DNA of 64,000 nt from Cryobacterium sp. Y11 (GCF_002929535.1 NZ_PJJO01000060.1:186001-250000); one strand, 5' to 3'. Counted from the stretch's first letter, positions 16,486 to 26,294 are shown. The notes: generated by a model from the sequence alone, not told the origin. Translations and numbers: made by a program.

Positions 16486-17847
16486 CTAGAGGGCGAGGCG
16501 CTCGCGCACGACGTCGGCGAGGGTGTGCGCCAGACGATCGGCGGTCGGCTGGTCCGCGGCCTCCACCATGACGCGCACCATCGGTTCGGTACCCGAGGGG
16601 CGCAGCAATACCCGGCCGGTGTCGCCGAGTTCGGTTTCGGCGGCGAGCACGGCCTCGGCAATGCCAGAGTCGGCATCGAGACCCTTGTGGTTCACACCAC
16701 GCACGTTCACTAAAATCTGCGGGTAGACCGTCATAACGGATGCTAATTCGGCCAGCGTCTTGCCGGTGCGCGCCATTTCAGCCACGAGGTGCAGCCCGGT
16801 GAGAATGCCATCACCGGTGGTGGCGTACTTGGTCATGATCACGTGACCACTCTGTTCACCGCCGAGGGAGTACCCGTGGGCATTGAGTTCTTCGAGCACG
16901 TAACGGTCGCCGACCTTGGTCTGCACCATGGCGATGTCGTTGGCCGCCATCGCCTTACGCAGACCGAGGTTGCTCATGACAGTGGCCACGAGCGTGCGGT
17001 CCTTGAGCACACCGCGCTCGGCCATTGACACGGCGAGAATAGCCATGATCTGGTCGCCGTCCACGATGTTGCCGTCGCGGTCAACGGCGAGGCACCGGTC
17101 GGCGTCGCCGTCGTGGGCGATTCCGATGTCGGCGCCGTGCTCGAGCACAGCCGTGGCTAGGTTGTCGAGGTGGGTCGACCCGACGCCGTCGTTGATGTTG
17201 AGTCCGTCTGGATCGGCGCCAATCACGGTGAGGCGAGCGCCGGCATCCGTGAACACCTGCGGCGAGACGCCGGCGGCCGCGCCGTGGGCGCAGTCGAGCA
17301 CGACGTGAATGCCGTCGAGGCGGTGCGGCAACGTGCCCAGCAGGTGCACGACGTAGCGGTCTTCGGCATCGGCAAAACGACGGATGCGCCCCACGTCACC
17401 GGCGATCGGCATCAGGGTGTCACGACCGATGTAGGACTCGATGCGGTCCTCGACGTCGTCGGGAAGTTTGGTTCCCCCATAGGCGAAGATCTTGATGCCG
17501 TTATCGGGCGCCGCGTTGTGTGAGGCGGAAATCATCACACCAAAGTCGGCACCGATGTCGTTGATCAAGAAGGCTGCTGCTGGCGTGGGGATGACCCCGG
17601 CGTCGAGAACATCGACACCGCTGGAGGCCAGGCCGGCCGAGACGGCAGCGTTGAGAAATTCACCGGAGATTCGCGGGTCACGGGCGACCACGGCGACGGG
17701 ACGGCGGCCCTCTGCGAGTCGTGCTTGGGCACGACGTCCCTTGGTCAGCACCGCGGCGCTGGCTTGGGCAAGGCCGAGGGCCAGGCCAGCCGTGAGATCA
17801 CGGTTGGCCAGGCCCCGAACACCGTCCGTGCCGAACAGACGAGTCAT
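16486..17847 (-). CDS. glmM: Phosphoglucosamine mutase
   Basis: Converts glucosamine-6-phosphate to glucosamine-1-phosphate, following GlmS. The 453-residue protein begins [12 protein letters not shown], carries the phosphoserine loop [15 protein letters not shown] (Ser109), the metal loop HDGDADRCL at about 246, and ends with the [15 protein letters not shown] phosphate-binding motif. It lies 19 bp downstream of rpsI in the same direction, the usual rplM-rpsI-glmM order. Confidence 0.97.
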   Translation of the reverse strand: MTRLFGTDGVRGLANRDLTAGLALGLAQASAAVLTKGRRAQARLAEGRRPVAVVARDPRISGEFLNAAVSAGLASSGVDVLDAGVIPTPAAAFLINDIGADFGVMISASHNAAPDNGIKIFAYGGTKLPDDVEDRIESYIGRDTLMPIAGDVGRIRRFADAEDRYVVHLLGTLPHRLDGIHVVLDCAHGAAAGVSPQVFTDAGARLTVIGADPDGLNINDGVGSTHLDNLATAVLEHGADIGIAHDGDADRCLAVDRDGNIVDGDQIMAILAVSMAERGVLKDRTLVATVMSNLGLRKAMAANDIAMVQTKVGDRYVLEELNAHGYSLGGEQSGHVIMTKYATTGDGILTGLHLVAEMARTGKTLAELASVMTVYPQILVNVRGVNHKGLDADSGIAEAVLAAETELGDTGRVLLRPSGTEPMVRVMVEAADQPTADRLAHTLADVVRERLAL

Positions 17848-17866
17848 TTCGTCGTCGGCAATCGGG

Positions 17867-18352
17867 TTAGCGCTTGCTGAACTGAGGCGCCTTACGGGCC
17901 TTCTTGAGTCCGGCCTTCTTACGCTCCTTGACTCGAGCGTCGCGGCTGAGGAAGCCGTTCTTCTTGAGGATGGCGCGGTTGTTCTCTTCGTCGATCAGGT
18001 TGAGCGAGCGTGCAATGCCGAGGCGAAGCGCGCCGGCCTGGCCGGACGGGCCACCACCGGTGATGCGGGCGATGACGTCGTAGGAGCCGAGCAGGTCAAG
18101 AACCTTGAACGGGTCGTTGATCAGCTGCTGGTGCAGCTTGTTCGGGAAGTAGTCGGCGAACTCGCGGCCGTTGACAACGATCGTGCCGGAGCCGGGGACG
18201 ATGCGCACGCGGGCAATGGCCTGCTTGCGGCGTCCGACGGCTGCGCCGGGAACGTTGAGGACGGCGCGGGGCGCCTTGGTTACGGTTTCGGCCGGAGTCT
18301 CGGTGGAGTAGCTCTCCGGAGCCTGGTCAATCTGGTCTGCGATCTTCGCCAC
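17867..18352 (-). CDS. rpsI: 30S ribosomal protein S9
   Basis: The 161-residue protein has the S9 core from [13 protein letters not shown] to the C-terminal [17 protein letters not shown], whose tail reaches the P-site tRNA. The first 35 or so residues are an actinobacterial N-terminal extension. It lies 67 bp after rplM and is presumably in the same operon, followed by glmM. Confidence 0.97.
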   Translation of the reverse strand: MAKIADQIDQAPESYSTETPAETVTKAPRAVLNVPGAAVGRRKQAIARVRIVPGSGTIVVNGREFADYFPNKLHQQLINDPFKVLDLLGSYDVIARITGGGPSGQAGALRLGIARSLNLIDEENNRAILKKNGFLSRDARVKERKKAGLKKARKAPQFSKR

Positions 18353-18419
18353 GATGATGGGAATCCTTTTTATCCGTGTATCTAAGTATCTAAAGAGTCG
18401 AGAAGTCTGGTTGCCGGCG

Positions 18420-18866
18420 CTACTGCGCGACCTGGCTAAGGGTGTACGGCGTGGGCTGCTGAGCGGAGTGCGGGTGCTCAGGGCCGGCGTACACCTTCAG
18501 CTTGGTGAGCTGGGCGCGACCGAGCGAGTTCTTCGGCAGCATGCCGCGAATTGCTTTTTCAACCGCACGGGTCGGGTGCTTCTCGAGCATCTCGGAGTAG
18601 TTGGTCGCCGTGAGGCCGCCCGGGTAACCGGAGTGGCGGTAGGCGATCTTCAGGTCGAGCTTCTTGCCGGTCAAGGCAACCTTCTCAGCGTTGACGATGA
18701 TGACGAAATCGCCACCGTCCATGTGCGGAGAGAAGGTGGCCTTGTGCTTACCGCGCAGCAGAATTGCCGCGTGGCTGGCCAGACGTCCGAGGACGATATC
18801 GGTGGCATCGATGACAACCCAGTCGTGCTGGAGTTCGCTTGCCTTGGGGGTGTAAGTGCGCGTCAC
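18420..18866 (-). CDS. rplM: 50S ribosomal protein L13
   Basis: From GTG 18866 the protein is 148 residues and begins [21 protein letters not shown]; the frame continues upstream but those residues are not L13-like. A GAAGAAAG purine stretch lies before the [23 protein letters not shown] and MLPKNSLGR are L13 signatures. The roughly 180 bp leader up to truA contains a small hairpin (CGAAC/GTTCG) just before the ribosome site, which might serve autoregulation, but this is speculative. Confidence 0.97.
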   Translation of the reverse strand: MTRTYTPKASELQHDWVVIDATDIVLGRLASHAAILLRGKHKATFSPHMDGGDFVIIVNAEKVALTGKKLDLKIAYRHSGYPGGLTATNYSEMLEKHPTRAVEKAIRGMLPKNSLGRAQLTKLKVYAGPEHPHSAQQPTPYTLSQVAQ

Positions 18867-19047
18867 TAGTGTGCTGCTTTCTTCTTTTTCGAACGGAGGT
18901 GTTCGTGAATCCCGCTCCGGGTGTGTTCTGTTAATACATACGTCTGTTAAAGAGAACACTGTCGATGGAGGGCTCACGTTCGGGTGCCGCGCTGCAACGC
19001 ACAGACACCAAGGGTCAAGAGTAGTCGGCGCCGGGTTTCAGCGCAAC

Positions 19048-19968
19048 TCAGTCCGTGCCGACGGGCAGCGACCGCCGGTTGCGGGTATCAATGGCACGCT
19101 GCGCCAACGCGGCATCGTCGGGATAGCCAACGTCCATCAAGGTCAGACCGTGCGCCTGCATCACCTTGAATTCGCTGATCCGGTGTTTGTCGAAGTGCAG
19201 GTGCGCCAGCGTGCTGCCGTCTAGGCGTCCCTCCCCCACGGCCACGCAGGCACCGACCATCGCGCGCACCATGCTGTGGCAAAAGGCATCCGCTTTAATG
19301 CTCGCGACAATGAGGCCGTCGTCATCGCGTGACCAGCGAAAGTCCTGCACCGTGCGGATGGTCGTTGCACCGGGCCGCGGCTTACAGTATGCGGCGAAGT
19401 CGTGCAGGCCGACCAGGGTCGCCGCCGCCGCGTCCATCGCGTCCAGGTCGAGTTTAAACGGATGCCACGTGGTGCGCAGTCGCTGCTGCGGGTCGTGTAG
19501 GCCGAGGGGGTCGGCGATGCGGTACTCGTAGCGGCGCCACATGGCCGAGAACCGGGCATCGAAACCACCGGGTACGACCGTGGCACGGCGCAGCACAATG
19601 TCGGGTTTGGTGACGAGAATGCCGCCAAGGCGCCGGAGCACGGCCGTTCCGAGATCGACCGGCGGGCGAGTGCCGGTGCCGCGTTGGATGCGAACGAGGG
19701 AATGCGCCTGCTCCGCAGTGAGGTCGAAGTGGGCGACCTGTCCGCGGGCGTGCACCCCGGCATCCGTTCGGCCGGCCACGATGAGGGTCGGGTGCGGTGG
19801 GAAGCTTTGCAGAATGCCGGCGAGCCCGTTTTCAATGTCGGCCTGCACCGTGCGAAACCCCGGTTGGCGGGCCCAGCCGGTGAAATCGGTACCGTCGTAA
19901 GCGAGGTCGAGTCTGATGCGCGTGGACCCGAGCGCGGCGTGTCCGGCGCGGGGTACAAATTGATTCAC
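19048..19968 (-). CDS. truA: tRNA pseudouridine(38-40) synthase TruA
   Basis: Modifies U38-U40 in the anticodon arm. The catalytic Asp is in VAGRTDAGVHARGQVAHF; RLDLAYDGTDFTGW opens the domain and FCHSMVRAMVG is near the end. The upstream frame stays open to 20070, but GTG 19968 (306 residues) is chosen because TAGGCT at 19981-19976 lies exactly 7 nt before it, giving a leaderless mRNA. It sits beyond rplM as in other actinobacteria. Confidence 0.95.
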   Translation of the reverse strand: MNQFVPRAGHAALGSTRIRLDLAYDGTDFTGWARQPGFRTVQADIENGLAGILQSFPPHPTLIVAGRTDAGVHARGQVAHFDLTAEQAHSLVRIQRGTGTRPPVDLGTAVLRRLGGILVTKPDIVLRRATVVPGGFDARFSAMWRRYEYRIADPLGLHDPQQRLRTTWHPFKLDLDAMDAAAATLVGLHDFAAYCKPRPGATTIRTVQDFRWSRDDDGLIVASIKADAFCHSMVRAMVGACVAVGEGRLDGSTLAHLHFDKHRISEFKVMQAHGLTLMDVGYPDDAALAQRAIDTRNRRSLPVGTD

Positions 19969-19975
19969 GAGGGTA

Positions 19976-19981
19976 AGCCTA
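19976..19981 (-). promoter_or_regulatory. Putative -10 box of leaderless truA promoter
   Basis: TAGGCT is followed by 7 nt and then GTG, so transcription would begin at the start codon. The spacing matches that of coaA and of the mtlR leader ORF. Confidence 0.5.
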
Positions 19982-20061
19982 GGCGGCGTGCGCGGGTTAT
20001 CGTTGAGACCGGCAACGTCGGTACCCCCCGTGCGCGTGCCGCGTGATTGCTCGTCTAGCCC

Positions 20062-22041
20062 ATGACTCACCCCGTCGCACCATCTCCCGTCACCGGGAGA
20101 ACTCCGTCTGCGATTAGCGCGCTTGCGCCGACAGAACCGCTGGTCGGGCTGGAAAACAGTCCGGCGAGGGCAGCCGCGGTGTCGCGCTTACGTACCGGTC
20201 GACTGGCTGGCCTCGACGGGCTCCGTGCCCTGGCCGTACTGGCCGTCGTTGTGTACCACTTTCTTCCGACGCTGCTGCCTGGTGGATTCATCGGTGTTGA
20301 CGTTTTTTTCGTGATCAGCGGTTTTCTGATCACCGGACTGCTGGTCTCCGAGCACACCCGCACCGGGCACATCTCGCTGCGCCGTTTTTGGCAGCGGCGG
20401 GCCCGACGCCTCGTGCCTGCGCTCATCCCGCTGATTCTTATCAGCTGCACCGTGGCGTTCCTGATTGGCGGCGACGTGCTCGTTGGTCTCGGCGCCCAGC
20501 TGTTCGGTGCCACAACTTTCGGCTATAACTGGGTGTCGATCGCGACCGACGCGAGCTATTTCAGCGCCAACGAGCCCGAGCTGCTGCGCAATTTGTGGTC
20601 GCTCGCCGTTGAGGAACAGTTCTACCTGGTCTGGCCGTTGCTGCTTCTGGTGGTGCTGCAAATTCGGCGCGTCCGCGTTCGGCTCGCCGTGGTCACGGCG
20701 CTGTTCGTCGCGTCGGCTATCTGGATGGGCGTGCTCTACCAGCCCGGCTCCGACCCGACCCGCGTCTACTACGGCTCGGACACGCACAGTTTCGGACTCT
20801 TCGCGGGCGCCGCGCTGGCCTTGCTGCTCCGCCGCCCCAGCGGACACCGCAACGAACTTCCCCGCCTGCGACCCTGGCTCGGTGGCGCGGCAATCGTGAC
20901 CCTTGTGGTGTTCGCCATCTGGCTACCCGAAGACGGCTCCGTCACCTACCGCGGCGGCCTCGTTGCCGTCAGTCTCGCCACAACGCTCGCAATCTGGGCC
21001 GGTGTGCGCGGCGGCAGGTTCGGGCAGCTGCTCGATTCCAGGCCGCTGCGCTACATCGGGGAACGCTCCTACGGAATCTACCTGTGGCACTGGCCGATCC
21101 TCGTTCTGCTGCAGGTACTCTGGCCAGCGTCCTCCCCGGAAAGCAGCCTCGTGCCGATCGCCCTGCTCGCAACGGCCATCACCGTGGTCGCCGCCGCCAT
21201 CTCCTACCGCTGGCTGGAAATGCCGATCCGTCGGATCGGTATGCGCGGCAGCATCCGTCAGGTCGTGACGCTGTGGAGAGGCCCGACGCGTCGGCGCCGT
21301 CTGGTGGCGGCGTCGGCCGCGCTGTCGATGCTGCTGATCGGTGGCACAACGGCAGCCGTCGTCGTCGCTCCCGCTCAGACCTCCGCCCAACTGCGCATCG
21401 AACGCGGTCAGCAGGCAATGGATGCTGCCGCGCGCGTTGCCGCTCAGGCTGCGGCCGCTGAGGCGACCCTGCACAGTACGCCCAACCCCGCGCCAGCTCC
21501 GCTTCTCATCACCGCCATCGGGGACTCGGTCATGCTCGCCTCGGCCCCGGAGTTGCAGGCCACCCTGCCGGGCGTAACCGTCGACGCGTCGGTGTCGCGC
21601 GGAATGCATTCCGCAGACGACATATTGTACGCACTCAAGAGCGCTGGGCAGCTGCATCCGATCGTGGTGATCGGGCTCGGCACCAACGGTGCGATTACCA
21701 CCAATGAGCTCGCCACAATTCTGAACGTTCTCGGCCCGGACCGTCAACTCGTGCTGGTCAATGCCTACGCCGAGCGGGAGTGGACCGATGGCGTCAACAG
21801 TGCCCTGGCCCAGGTCGCCGCCGACAACCGCCGGGTGGAACTGGCGAACTGGCACGATGCGATCGCCGTCCGACTCGACCTGCTGGCCGGCGACCACGTG
21901 CACCCGGGACCGACCGGCGCCCAGCTCTACGCTGACGCCGTGGCGGATGCGATCACGCGTCTGACCGAGCTGCCGCCGCTACCCGACAATGGCTGGCTGC
22001 TGCGCGACCCGGACGCGCCGTCCTCGACGCCGTACCGCTGA
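20062..22041 (+). CDS. OatA-like acyltransferase: acyltransferase-3 membrane domain plus SGNH domain
   Basis: Probably O-acetylates a cell-surface polymer such as peptidoglycan or a polysaccharide. Of 659 residues, about 45-400 form the acyltransferase-3 domain with ten or so membrane helices (GLDGLRALAVLAVVVYHF, GVDVFFVISGFLITGLL, RRLVPALI). After a basic link and one more helix comes an extracytoplasmic SGNH domain with ITAIGDSVMLAS (catalytic Ser) and GDHVHPGPTGA (Asp-x-x-His). It diverges from truA. The acceptor polymer is not identified. Confidence 0.92.
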   Translation: MTHPVAPSPVTGRTPSAISALAPTEPLVGLENSPARAAAVSRLRTGRLAGLDGLRALAVLAVVVYHFLPTLLPGGFIGVDVFFVISGFLITGLLVSEHTRTGHISLRRFWQRRARRLVPALIPLILISCTVAFLIGGDVLVGLGAQLFGATTFGYNWVSIATDASYFSANEPELLRNLWSLAVEEQFYLVWPLLLLVVLQIRRVRVRLAVVTALFVASAIWMGVLYQPGSDPTRVYYGSDTHSFGLFAGAALALLLRRPSGHRNELPRLRPWLGGAAIVTLVVFAIWLPEDGSVTYRGGLVAVSLATTLAIWAGVRGGRFGQLLDSRPLRYIGERSYGIYLWHWPILVLLQVLWPASSPESSLVPIALLATAITVVAAAISYRWLEMPIRRIGMRGSIRQVVTLWRGPTRRRRLVAASAALSMLLIGGTTAAVVVAPAQTSAQLRIERGQQAMDAAARVAAQAAAAEATLHSTPNPAPAPLLITAIGDSVMLASAPELQATLPGVTVDASVSRGMHSADDILYALKSAGQLHPIVVIGLGTNGAITTNELATILNVLGPDRQLVLVNAYAEREWTDGVNSALAQVAADNRRVELANWHDAIAVRLDLLAGDHVHPGPTGAQLYADAVADAITRLTELPPLPDNGWLLRDPDAPSSTPYR

Positions 22042-22050
22042 GGCGCCCCG

Positions 22051-23094
22051 CTAAAACGTGAGCGTATACGCCATCTTGCGATGGCTTGGAACAAACCCCA
22101 TGCCGGTGTAAAGGCCGAGGGCTCCGGTGGGGCTGGCGGAGTCGACGGCGAGGGTAACCCGTTCGTGGCCGAGGGACTGCCCAGCCGCGAGCTGCGCGGC
22201 CAGGAGCGATTGCGCGATGTGGCGGCCACGCCACGCGCTTCGAACACCGACGAGATCGATATAGCTGCCGGTGAAACCCTGGGTAGCCCAGACGTTCTCG
22301 TTCGCGGTCGATAGCACGAAGCCGACGACCTGCTCCACGCCACCGGCGTCGGTGCCATAGGCCACGAACGACAGATCGGGGCGAAACCATCTTCCGCCGA
22401 CGAAGGCATTCCAATTTTCGTCACTCATTGGCTGGCTGGCCCAGTGGTCCATGAAGGAGTCGTCGCGGGCGCTGTGCACCGCCGCAGACGCATCTGCGGT
22501 ATATGCCGATATTCGAATACCTTCGGCGGCCTCGATCACGCGTACCGGGGCGTCCAGCGCGCGGTCCAGGGTGAGAAAATAGCGGGCGAGAGTGAGTCCC
22601 GCGCGTTTAAACAGTGCAGCGTTCTGTGGGGAGCGCTCATCGGCGTAGGTGAGGATCCAGCCGGGCAACTGTTTGGTCGACGAAGCGAGCTGCTGCTTCG
22701 CCCTCGCCAGCTGCCAGTCCAGAAGCTGGCGCCCGATGCCCCGACCGCGGAGCGACGGGTGCACCCCGCCGATCGGCATCGAGCGCACGAGGCTCACCTG
22801 GCGTGGAGGAAACATGACCATGCCGACACCGATGATGCGGTCGGCGGCGTCGACGCCCACCAGCGAGTCGAGTTCGGCACGAAAGTGCGAGTAGCCGAAG
22901 TCCGCTGCAATGGCGCCGCGCGCCGTGAGGTAGTTGGGGTGGTCGATCTCCCCCATGGCCTGGCGCAGCTGCCAGATGCCATCGATGTCACGCTCAGTGG
23001 CCGGTCGCCACACCGCGACGTCCGGGTGCGCAGGAACCACCGGCGCCTCAACAACCCCAACGCGCTCTGCCAACGAAGTCTCGAAATCAACCAT
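22051..23094 (-). CDS. Tandem GNAT N-acetyltransferase
   Basis: 347 residues with two GNAT domains. Each has an acetyl-CoA loop: HPSLRGRGIGRQLLDWQ in the first half and RSAWRGRHIAQSLLAAQ in the second, the latter followed by LYTGMGF. This double architecture resembles mycothiol synthase (MshD) and related actinobacterial acetyltransferases; I cannot tell whether it is MshD itself. It ends 10 bp from the convergent OatA-like gene. Confidence 0.85.
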   Translation of the reverse strand: MVDFETSLAERVGVVEAPVVPAHPDVAVWRPATERDIDGIWQLRQAMGEIDHPNYLTARGAIAADFGYSHFRAELDSLVGVDAADRIIGVGMVMFPPRQVSLVRSMPIGGVHPSLRGRGIGRQLLDWQLARAKQQLASSTKQLPGWILTYADERSPQNAALFKRAGLTLARYFLTLDRALDAPVRVIEAAEGIRISAYTADASAAVHSARDDSFMDHWASQPMSDENWNAFVGGRWFRPDLSFVAYGTDAGGVEQVVGFVLSTANENVWATQGFTGSYIDLVGVRSAWRGRHIAQSLLAAQLAAGQSLGHERVTLAVDSASPTGALGLYTGMGFVPSHRKMAYTLTF

Positions 23095-23118
23095 CCCCCC
23101 ACCCTATCTTTTCGTCGA

Positions 23119-23169
23119 GAGCGCAAAAAGTGCCCGATTGAGGTGTGCAATCGGGCACTTTTTGCGCTC
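23119..23169. terminator. Perfect 22 bp inverted repeat, bidirectional terminator
   Basis: Arms 23119-23140 and 23148-23169 are exact reverse complements around a 7 nt loop. Each arm holds an A or T run of five flanking a GC core, so the structure could terminate transcription from either side. It ends 25 nt before the GNAT start and follows another hairpin after rplQ. Confidence 0.75.
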
Positions 23170-23196
23170 GCACGGGATGTGGTGGGGGGTACAAAA

Positions 23197-23226
23197 AAGG
23201 GGGCCAACTTTCGTTGGGCCCCCCTT
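23197..23226 (-). terminator. Rho-independent terminator after rplQ
   Basis: A hairpin of G and C runs capped by GTTG/CAAC is followed on the minus strand by a run of six T. It lies 12 bp after the rplQ stop and ends the alpha operon. Confidence 0.8.
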
Positions 23227-23237
23227 CGCTGGTGGTG

Positions 23238-23765
23238 CTACTTCTTGTCGGCCTCGTCGGCGGCAGCGTCTTCGACGGCTGCATCCTCGACTGCGACGTC
23301 ATCGGCGACGACGTCATCAGCAACGACGGCCTCTTCGACCACAACGTCGTCGACAACAACGTTGTCGGAAGCGACTGAGGTCTTGGAGCGCTTGACCTTG
23401 GGGGTCAGGGGCTCGAGAACGAGCTCCATCTGCACCATGGAAGCGTTGTCACCCTTACGGAAACCAAGCTTCGTGATGCGGGTGTAACCGCCCTGACGCT
23501 CGTTGACCTGCGGGGCGATGACCGTGAACAGCTCGTGCACGACGGACTTGTCGGTAATCGTCGCGAGAACGCGACGACGGGCGTGCAGGTCGCCGCGCTT
23601 GGCGAACTGCACCATGCGCTCGGCGAGCGGACGGAGGCGCTTGGCCCGAGTCTCGGTCGTCTTGATCGACTTGTGGGTGAACAGGGCCGCGGCCAGGTTC
23701 GCAAGCATGAGGCGCTCGTGCGCCGGGCCGCCACCGAGACGGGGCCCCTTTGTGGGCTTAGGCAT
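23238..23765 (-). CDS. rplQ: 50S ribosomal protein L17 with acidic C-terminal tail
   Basis: Residues 1-120 are a normal L17 ([51 protein letters not shown]). The remaining roughly 55 residues are low-complexity Asp, Glu, Val and Ala, for example [16 protein letters not shown], ending in Lys-Lys. L17 is usually 115-140 residues, so the tail is unusually long and acidic. It is last in the alpha operon after rpoA (50 bp). Confidence 0.96.
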   Translation of the reverse strand: MPKPTKGPRLGGGPAHERLMLANLAAALFTHKSIKTTETRAKRLRPLAERMVQFAKRGDLHARRRVLATITDKSVVHELFTVIAPQVNERQGGYTRITKLGFRKGDNASMVQMELVLEPLTPKVKRSKTSVASDNVVVDDVVVEEAVVADDVVADDVAVEDAAVEDAAADEADKK

Positions 23766-23815
23766 TGGTAATCTCCAGTATCAAAAAATCGAAAGGCAGC
23801 GTTGAAGCGCGAGCC

Positions 23816-24805
23816 TTAGATGGTCTCTTCTTCGTAGCCGCTGTAGAAGTGCGCGCCGTCGAATCCGGGAACCGAATCCTTCAGGGACAGGCCGAGCTCA
23901 ACGAGCTTGTCCTTCACTTCGTCAACCGACTTCTGCCCGAAGTTGCGGATGTTCATCAGCTGGGTTTCCGAGAGGGCGACCAGTTCGCTGACGTTGTTGA
24001 TGCCTTCGCGCTTGAGGCAGTTGTACGAGCGCACCGACAGGTCGAGGTCTTCGATCGGAACCGAAAGCTCGGTCGAGAGCACGGCGTCAACCGGCGCGGG
24101 GCCGATCTCAATGCCCTCGGCTGCGGTGTTCAGCTCGCGGGCCAGGCCGAACAGCTCGGTCAGGGTGCGACCAGAGGATGCCAGCGCGTCGCGAGGCGAG
24201 ATGGCCGACTTGGTCTCCACGTCAACGACGAGGCGATCGAAGTCAGTGCGCTCACCGGCACGAGTTGCCTCGACACGGTAGGTGACCTTGAGCACGGGCG
24301 AGTAGATCGAGTCGACCGGAATCTGGCCGGCCTCGGAGAACTCGTTGCGGTTCTGGGTGCTGGAGACGTAACCACGGCCACGCTCAATGGTCAGTTCGAG
24401 TTCGAACTTCGCCTTGTCGTTGAGGGTTGCGATGACCAGTTCAGGGTTGTGCACCTCGACGCCGGCCGGAGCCGAAATGTCAGCGGCGGTAACCTGGCCG
24501 GCACCCTGCTTGCGCAGGTACGCGGTGATGGGCTCGTCGTGCTCGCTCGAGACGACAAGGCCCTTGATGTTCAGGATGATCTCGGTGACATCTTCCTTCA
24601 CCCCGGGAACGGTGCTGAACTCGTGCAGCACCCCGTCGATTCGGATGCTGGTTACAGCAGCGCCCGGGATCGAGGAGAGCAGAGTACGGCGAAGCGAGTT
24701 GCCGAGGGTGTAGCCGAAGCCAGGCTCGAGCGGCTCAATGATGAACCGTGAACGAAACTCCGAGATGTTCTCTTCGGTGAGCGTTGGACGCTGTGCAATA
24801 AGCAC
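23816..24805 (-). CDS. rpoA: DNA-directed RNA polymerase subunit alpha
   Basis: The 329-residue subunit starts MLIAQRPTL and has the N-terminal assembly domain ([25 protein letters not shown]) and the C-terminal DNA-binding domain with [28 protein letters not shown] ribosome site precedes the GTG start. In many actinobacteria rpsD lies between rpsK and rpoA; here the 133 bp gap holds two hairpins. Confidence 0.98.
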   Translation of the reverse strand: MLIAQRPTLTEENISEFRSRFIIEPLEPGFGYTLGNSLRRTLLSSIPGAAVTSIRIDGVLHEFSTVPGVKEDVTEIILNIKGLVVSSEHDEPITAYLRKQGAGQVTAADISAPAGVEVHNPELVIATLNDKAKFELELTIERGRGYVSSTQNRNEFSEAGQIPVDSIYSPVLKVTYRVEATRAGERTDFDRLVVDVETKSAISPRDALASSGRTLTELFGLARELNTAAEGIEIGPAPVDAVLSTELSVPIEDLDLSVRSYNCLKREGINNVSELVALSETQLMNIRNFGQKSVDEVKDKLVELGLSLKDSVPGFDGAHFYSGYEEETI

Positions 24806-24823
24806 TGTTGATTCCTTTCGGCT

Positions 24824-24845
24824 AAGTGTCCGCTATATGACACTT
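24824..24845. other. 7 bp hairpin just upstream of rpoA
   Basis: AAGTGTC (24824-24830) and GACACTT (24839-24845) are exact inverted repeats with an 8 nt AT-rich loop, only about 20 nt before the rpoA start, close to the ribosome site. It may be a leader structure or an operator. Confidence 0.4.
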
Positions 24846-24891
24846 GCAATGACGAGAGTGTGAAAAATGAAAGAAAAGAAACGCCGTACTC

Positions 24892-24919
24892 CAGCCGGCG
24901 TGACGAATCACGCCGGCTG
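24892..24919 (-). terminator. Attenuator-like hairpin between rpsK and rpoA
   Basis: An 11 bp perfect stem (24892-24902 with 24909-24919) with a 6 nt loop begins 20 bp after the rpsK stop. On the minus strand a T-rich stretch starts about 10 nt after it, so partial termination is plausible, which would lower rpoA relative to the ribosomal genes. Confidence 0.6.
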
Positions 24920-24938
24920 AACACGAGCGACAGGTGCT

Positions 24939-25337
24939 TTATACGCGGCGACGCTTCGGCGGACGGCATCCGTTGTGAGCCTGGGGCGTCACGTCGTTGA
25001 TCGAACCGACCTCAAGGCCAGCGGCCTGCAGTGAACGGATCGCGGTCTCGCGGCCTGAACCGGGTCCCTTGACGAAGACGTCAACCTTCTTCATACCGTG
25101 TTCCTGCGCCTGGCGAGCGGCCGATTCTGCGGCCAGCTGAGCGGCGAAGGGGGTGGACTTACGCGAACCCTTGAAACCAACCTGGCCAGACGAGGCCCAG
25201 CTGATGACGGCACCGGTCGTGTCAGTGATCGACACGATCGTGTTGTTGAACGTGCTCTTGATGTGGGCCTGGCCCACAGCAATGTTCTTCTTTTCTTTCT
25301 TACGCGGCTTCCGTACGGCCGACTTAGTTTGTGCCAT
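24939..25337 (-). CDS. rpsK: 30S ribosomal protein S11
   Basis: 132 residues; basic head, then [39 protein letters not shown] and the C-terminal [19 protein letters not shown], all S11 hallmarks. It follows rpsM by 45 bp and precedes the rpoA gap. Confidence 0.98.
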   Translation of the reverse strand: MAQTKSAVRKPRKKEKKNIAVGQAHIKSTFNNTIVSITDTTGAVISWASSGQVGFKGSRKSTPFAAQLAAESAARQAQEHGMKKVDVFVKGPGSGRETAIRSLQAAGLEVGSINDVTPQAHNGCRPPKRRRV

Positions 25338-25382
25338 GAATTTCTCCTGAATCCTAAAGGCGTTAGCGGGCTAGGCCGAGGC

Positions 25383-25757
25383 CTAGCGCGCCTTCTTCTT
25401 GCCGGCTACGGTGCGCTTCGGGCCCTTGCGGGTGCGAGCGTTGGTCTTGGTGCGCTGTCCGCGAACGGGCAGGCCCTTGCGGTGGCGAATGCCCTCGTAG
25501 CTGCCAATTTCAACCTTGCGGCGGATGTCAGCGGCAACCTCACGGCGGAGGTCACCCTCTACCTTGAAGGTACCTTCGACGTAGTCGCGGAGAAGGACGA
25601 GCTGGTCGTCGCTCAAATCCTTGACGCGGATGTTTCCGTCGATTCCAGTGTCGGCGAGGGTCTTGAGGGCCCTCGTACGGCCAACACCGTAAATGTATGT
25701 CAATGCAACTTCCACGCGCTTGTCGCGCGGGATGTCGACGCCGGCTAGACGTGCCAT
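25383..25757 (-). CDS. rpsM: 30S ribosomal protein S13
   Basis: From ATG 25757 the protein is 124 residues and begins [22 protein letters not shown]; the longer upstream frame is discarded. [11 protein letters not shown] and [17 protein letters not shown] near the C-terminus are typical. A CAGGAGACA ribosome site precedes the start. Confidence 0.98.
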   Translation of the reverse strand: MARLAGVDIPRDKRVEVALTYIYGVGRTRALKTLADTGIDGNIRVKDLSDDQLVLLRDYVEGTFKVEGDLRREVAADIRRKVEIGSYEGIRHRKGLPVRGQRTKTNARTRKGPKRTVAGKKKAR

Positions 25758-25785
25758 TGTGTCTCCTGTTAGTGATGGAGGTCTG

Positions 25786-25849
25786 TAGCAGTTCCTGTAC
25801 ACCGGCCTCCAACCGATGGTGTCACCCTCACGGACTCCCGGAACTGCTA
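25786..25849. repeat. 10 bp inverted repeat in the rpmJ-rpsM gap
   Basis: TAGCAGTTCC (25786-25795) and GGAACTGCTA (25840-25849) are exact inverted repeats separated by 44 nt. Closed, they would loop out most of the rpsM leader, a possible ribosomal-protein binding structure. Confidence 0.35.
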
Positions 25850-25892
25850 TGTGTTATTCAGGTAAATCTCACTGTGCCAAAAGCACAGGATA

Positions 25893-26006
25893 TTAACCCT
25901 GGCGTTGCTTGTGACGCGGGTTCTCGCAGATGACCATCACGTTGCCGTTACGGCGGATGACCTTGCACTTGTCACAGATCTTTTTAACGCTGGGCTTGAC
26001 CTTCAT
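25893..26006 (-). CDS. rpmJ: 50S ribosomal protein L36
   Basis: A 37-codon gene: [19 protein letters not shown] followed by [18 protein letters not shown]. The zinc ligands are intact (Cys11, Cys14, Cys27 and His33), so this is the zinc-binding form. It lies between infA and rpsM, the standard place. Confidence 0.97.
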   Translation of the reverse strand: MKVKPSVKKICDKCKVIRRNGNVMVICENPRHKQRQG

Positions 26007-26072
26007 GGTGATTCCTTGTTTTCGCTGTCTTCGTACCCCCGGGATGCCAAGGGCCGTTACTTACAGCAGTCG

Positions 26073-26294
26073 TTACTTGTAGCGGTAGACGATCCGGCCA
26101 CGGGTCAGGTCGTACGGGCTCAACTCAACGATCACGCGGTCCTCTGGGAGGATACGGATGTAGTGCTGACGCATCTTGCCCGAAATGTGGGCAAGAACTC
26201 GATGGCCGTTTGACAGCTCAACGCGAAACATCGCGTTGGGCAGAGCTTCGACTACCGCGCCCTCGATTTCGATGACACCGTCTTTTTTGGCCAT
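26073..26294 (-). CDS. infA: Translation initiation factor IF-1
   Basis: From ATG 26294 the protein is the canonical 73 residues: [20 protein letters not shown], then [19 protein letters not shown] and a C-terminal RGRIVYRYK. The ATG follows a GTGAGGG purine stretch. It is normally next to map, but here the mannitol PTS locus lies between them. Confidence 0.98.
   Translation of the reverse strand: MAKKDGVIEIEGAVVEALPNAMFRVELSNGHRVLAHISGKMRQHYIRILPEDRVIVELSPYDLTRGRIVYRYK

Noticed and set aside
23118..23170. Inverted repeat considered as a mobile-element end
   Set aside because: It lies exactly where operon termination is needed, has A/T runs suited to terminators, and no transposase or target duplication is visible.
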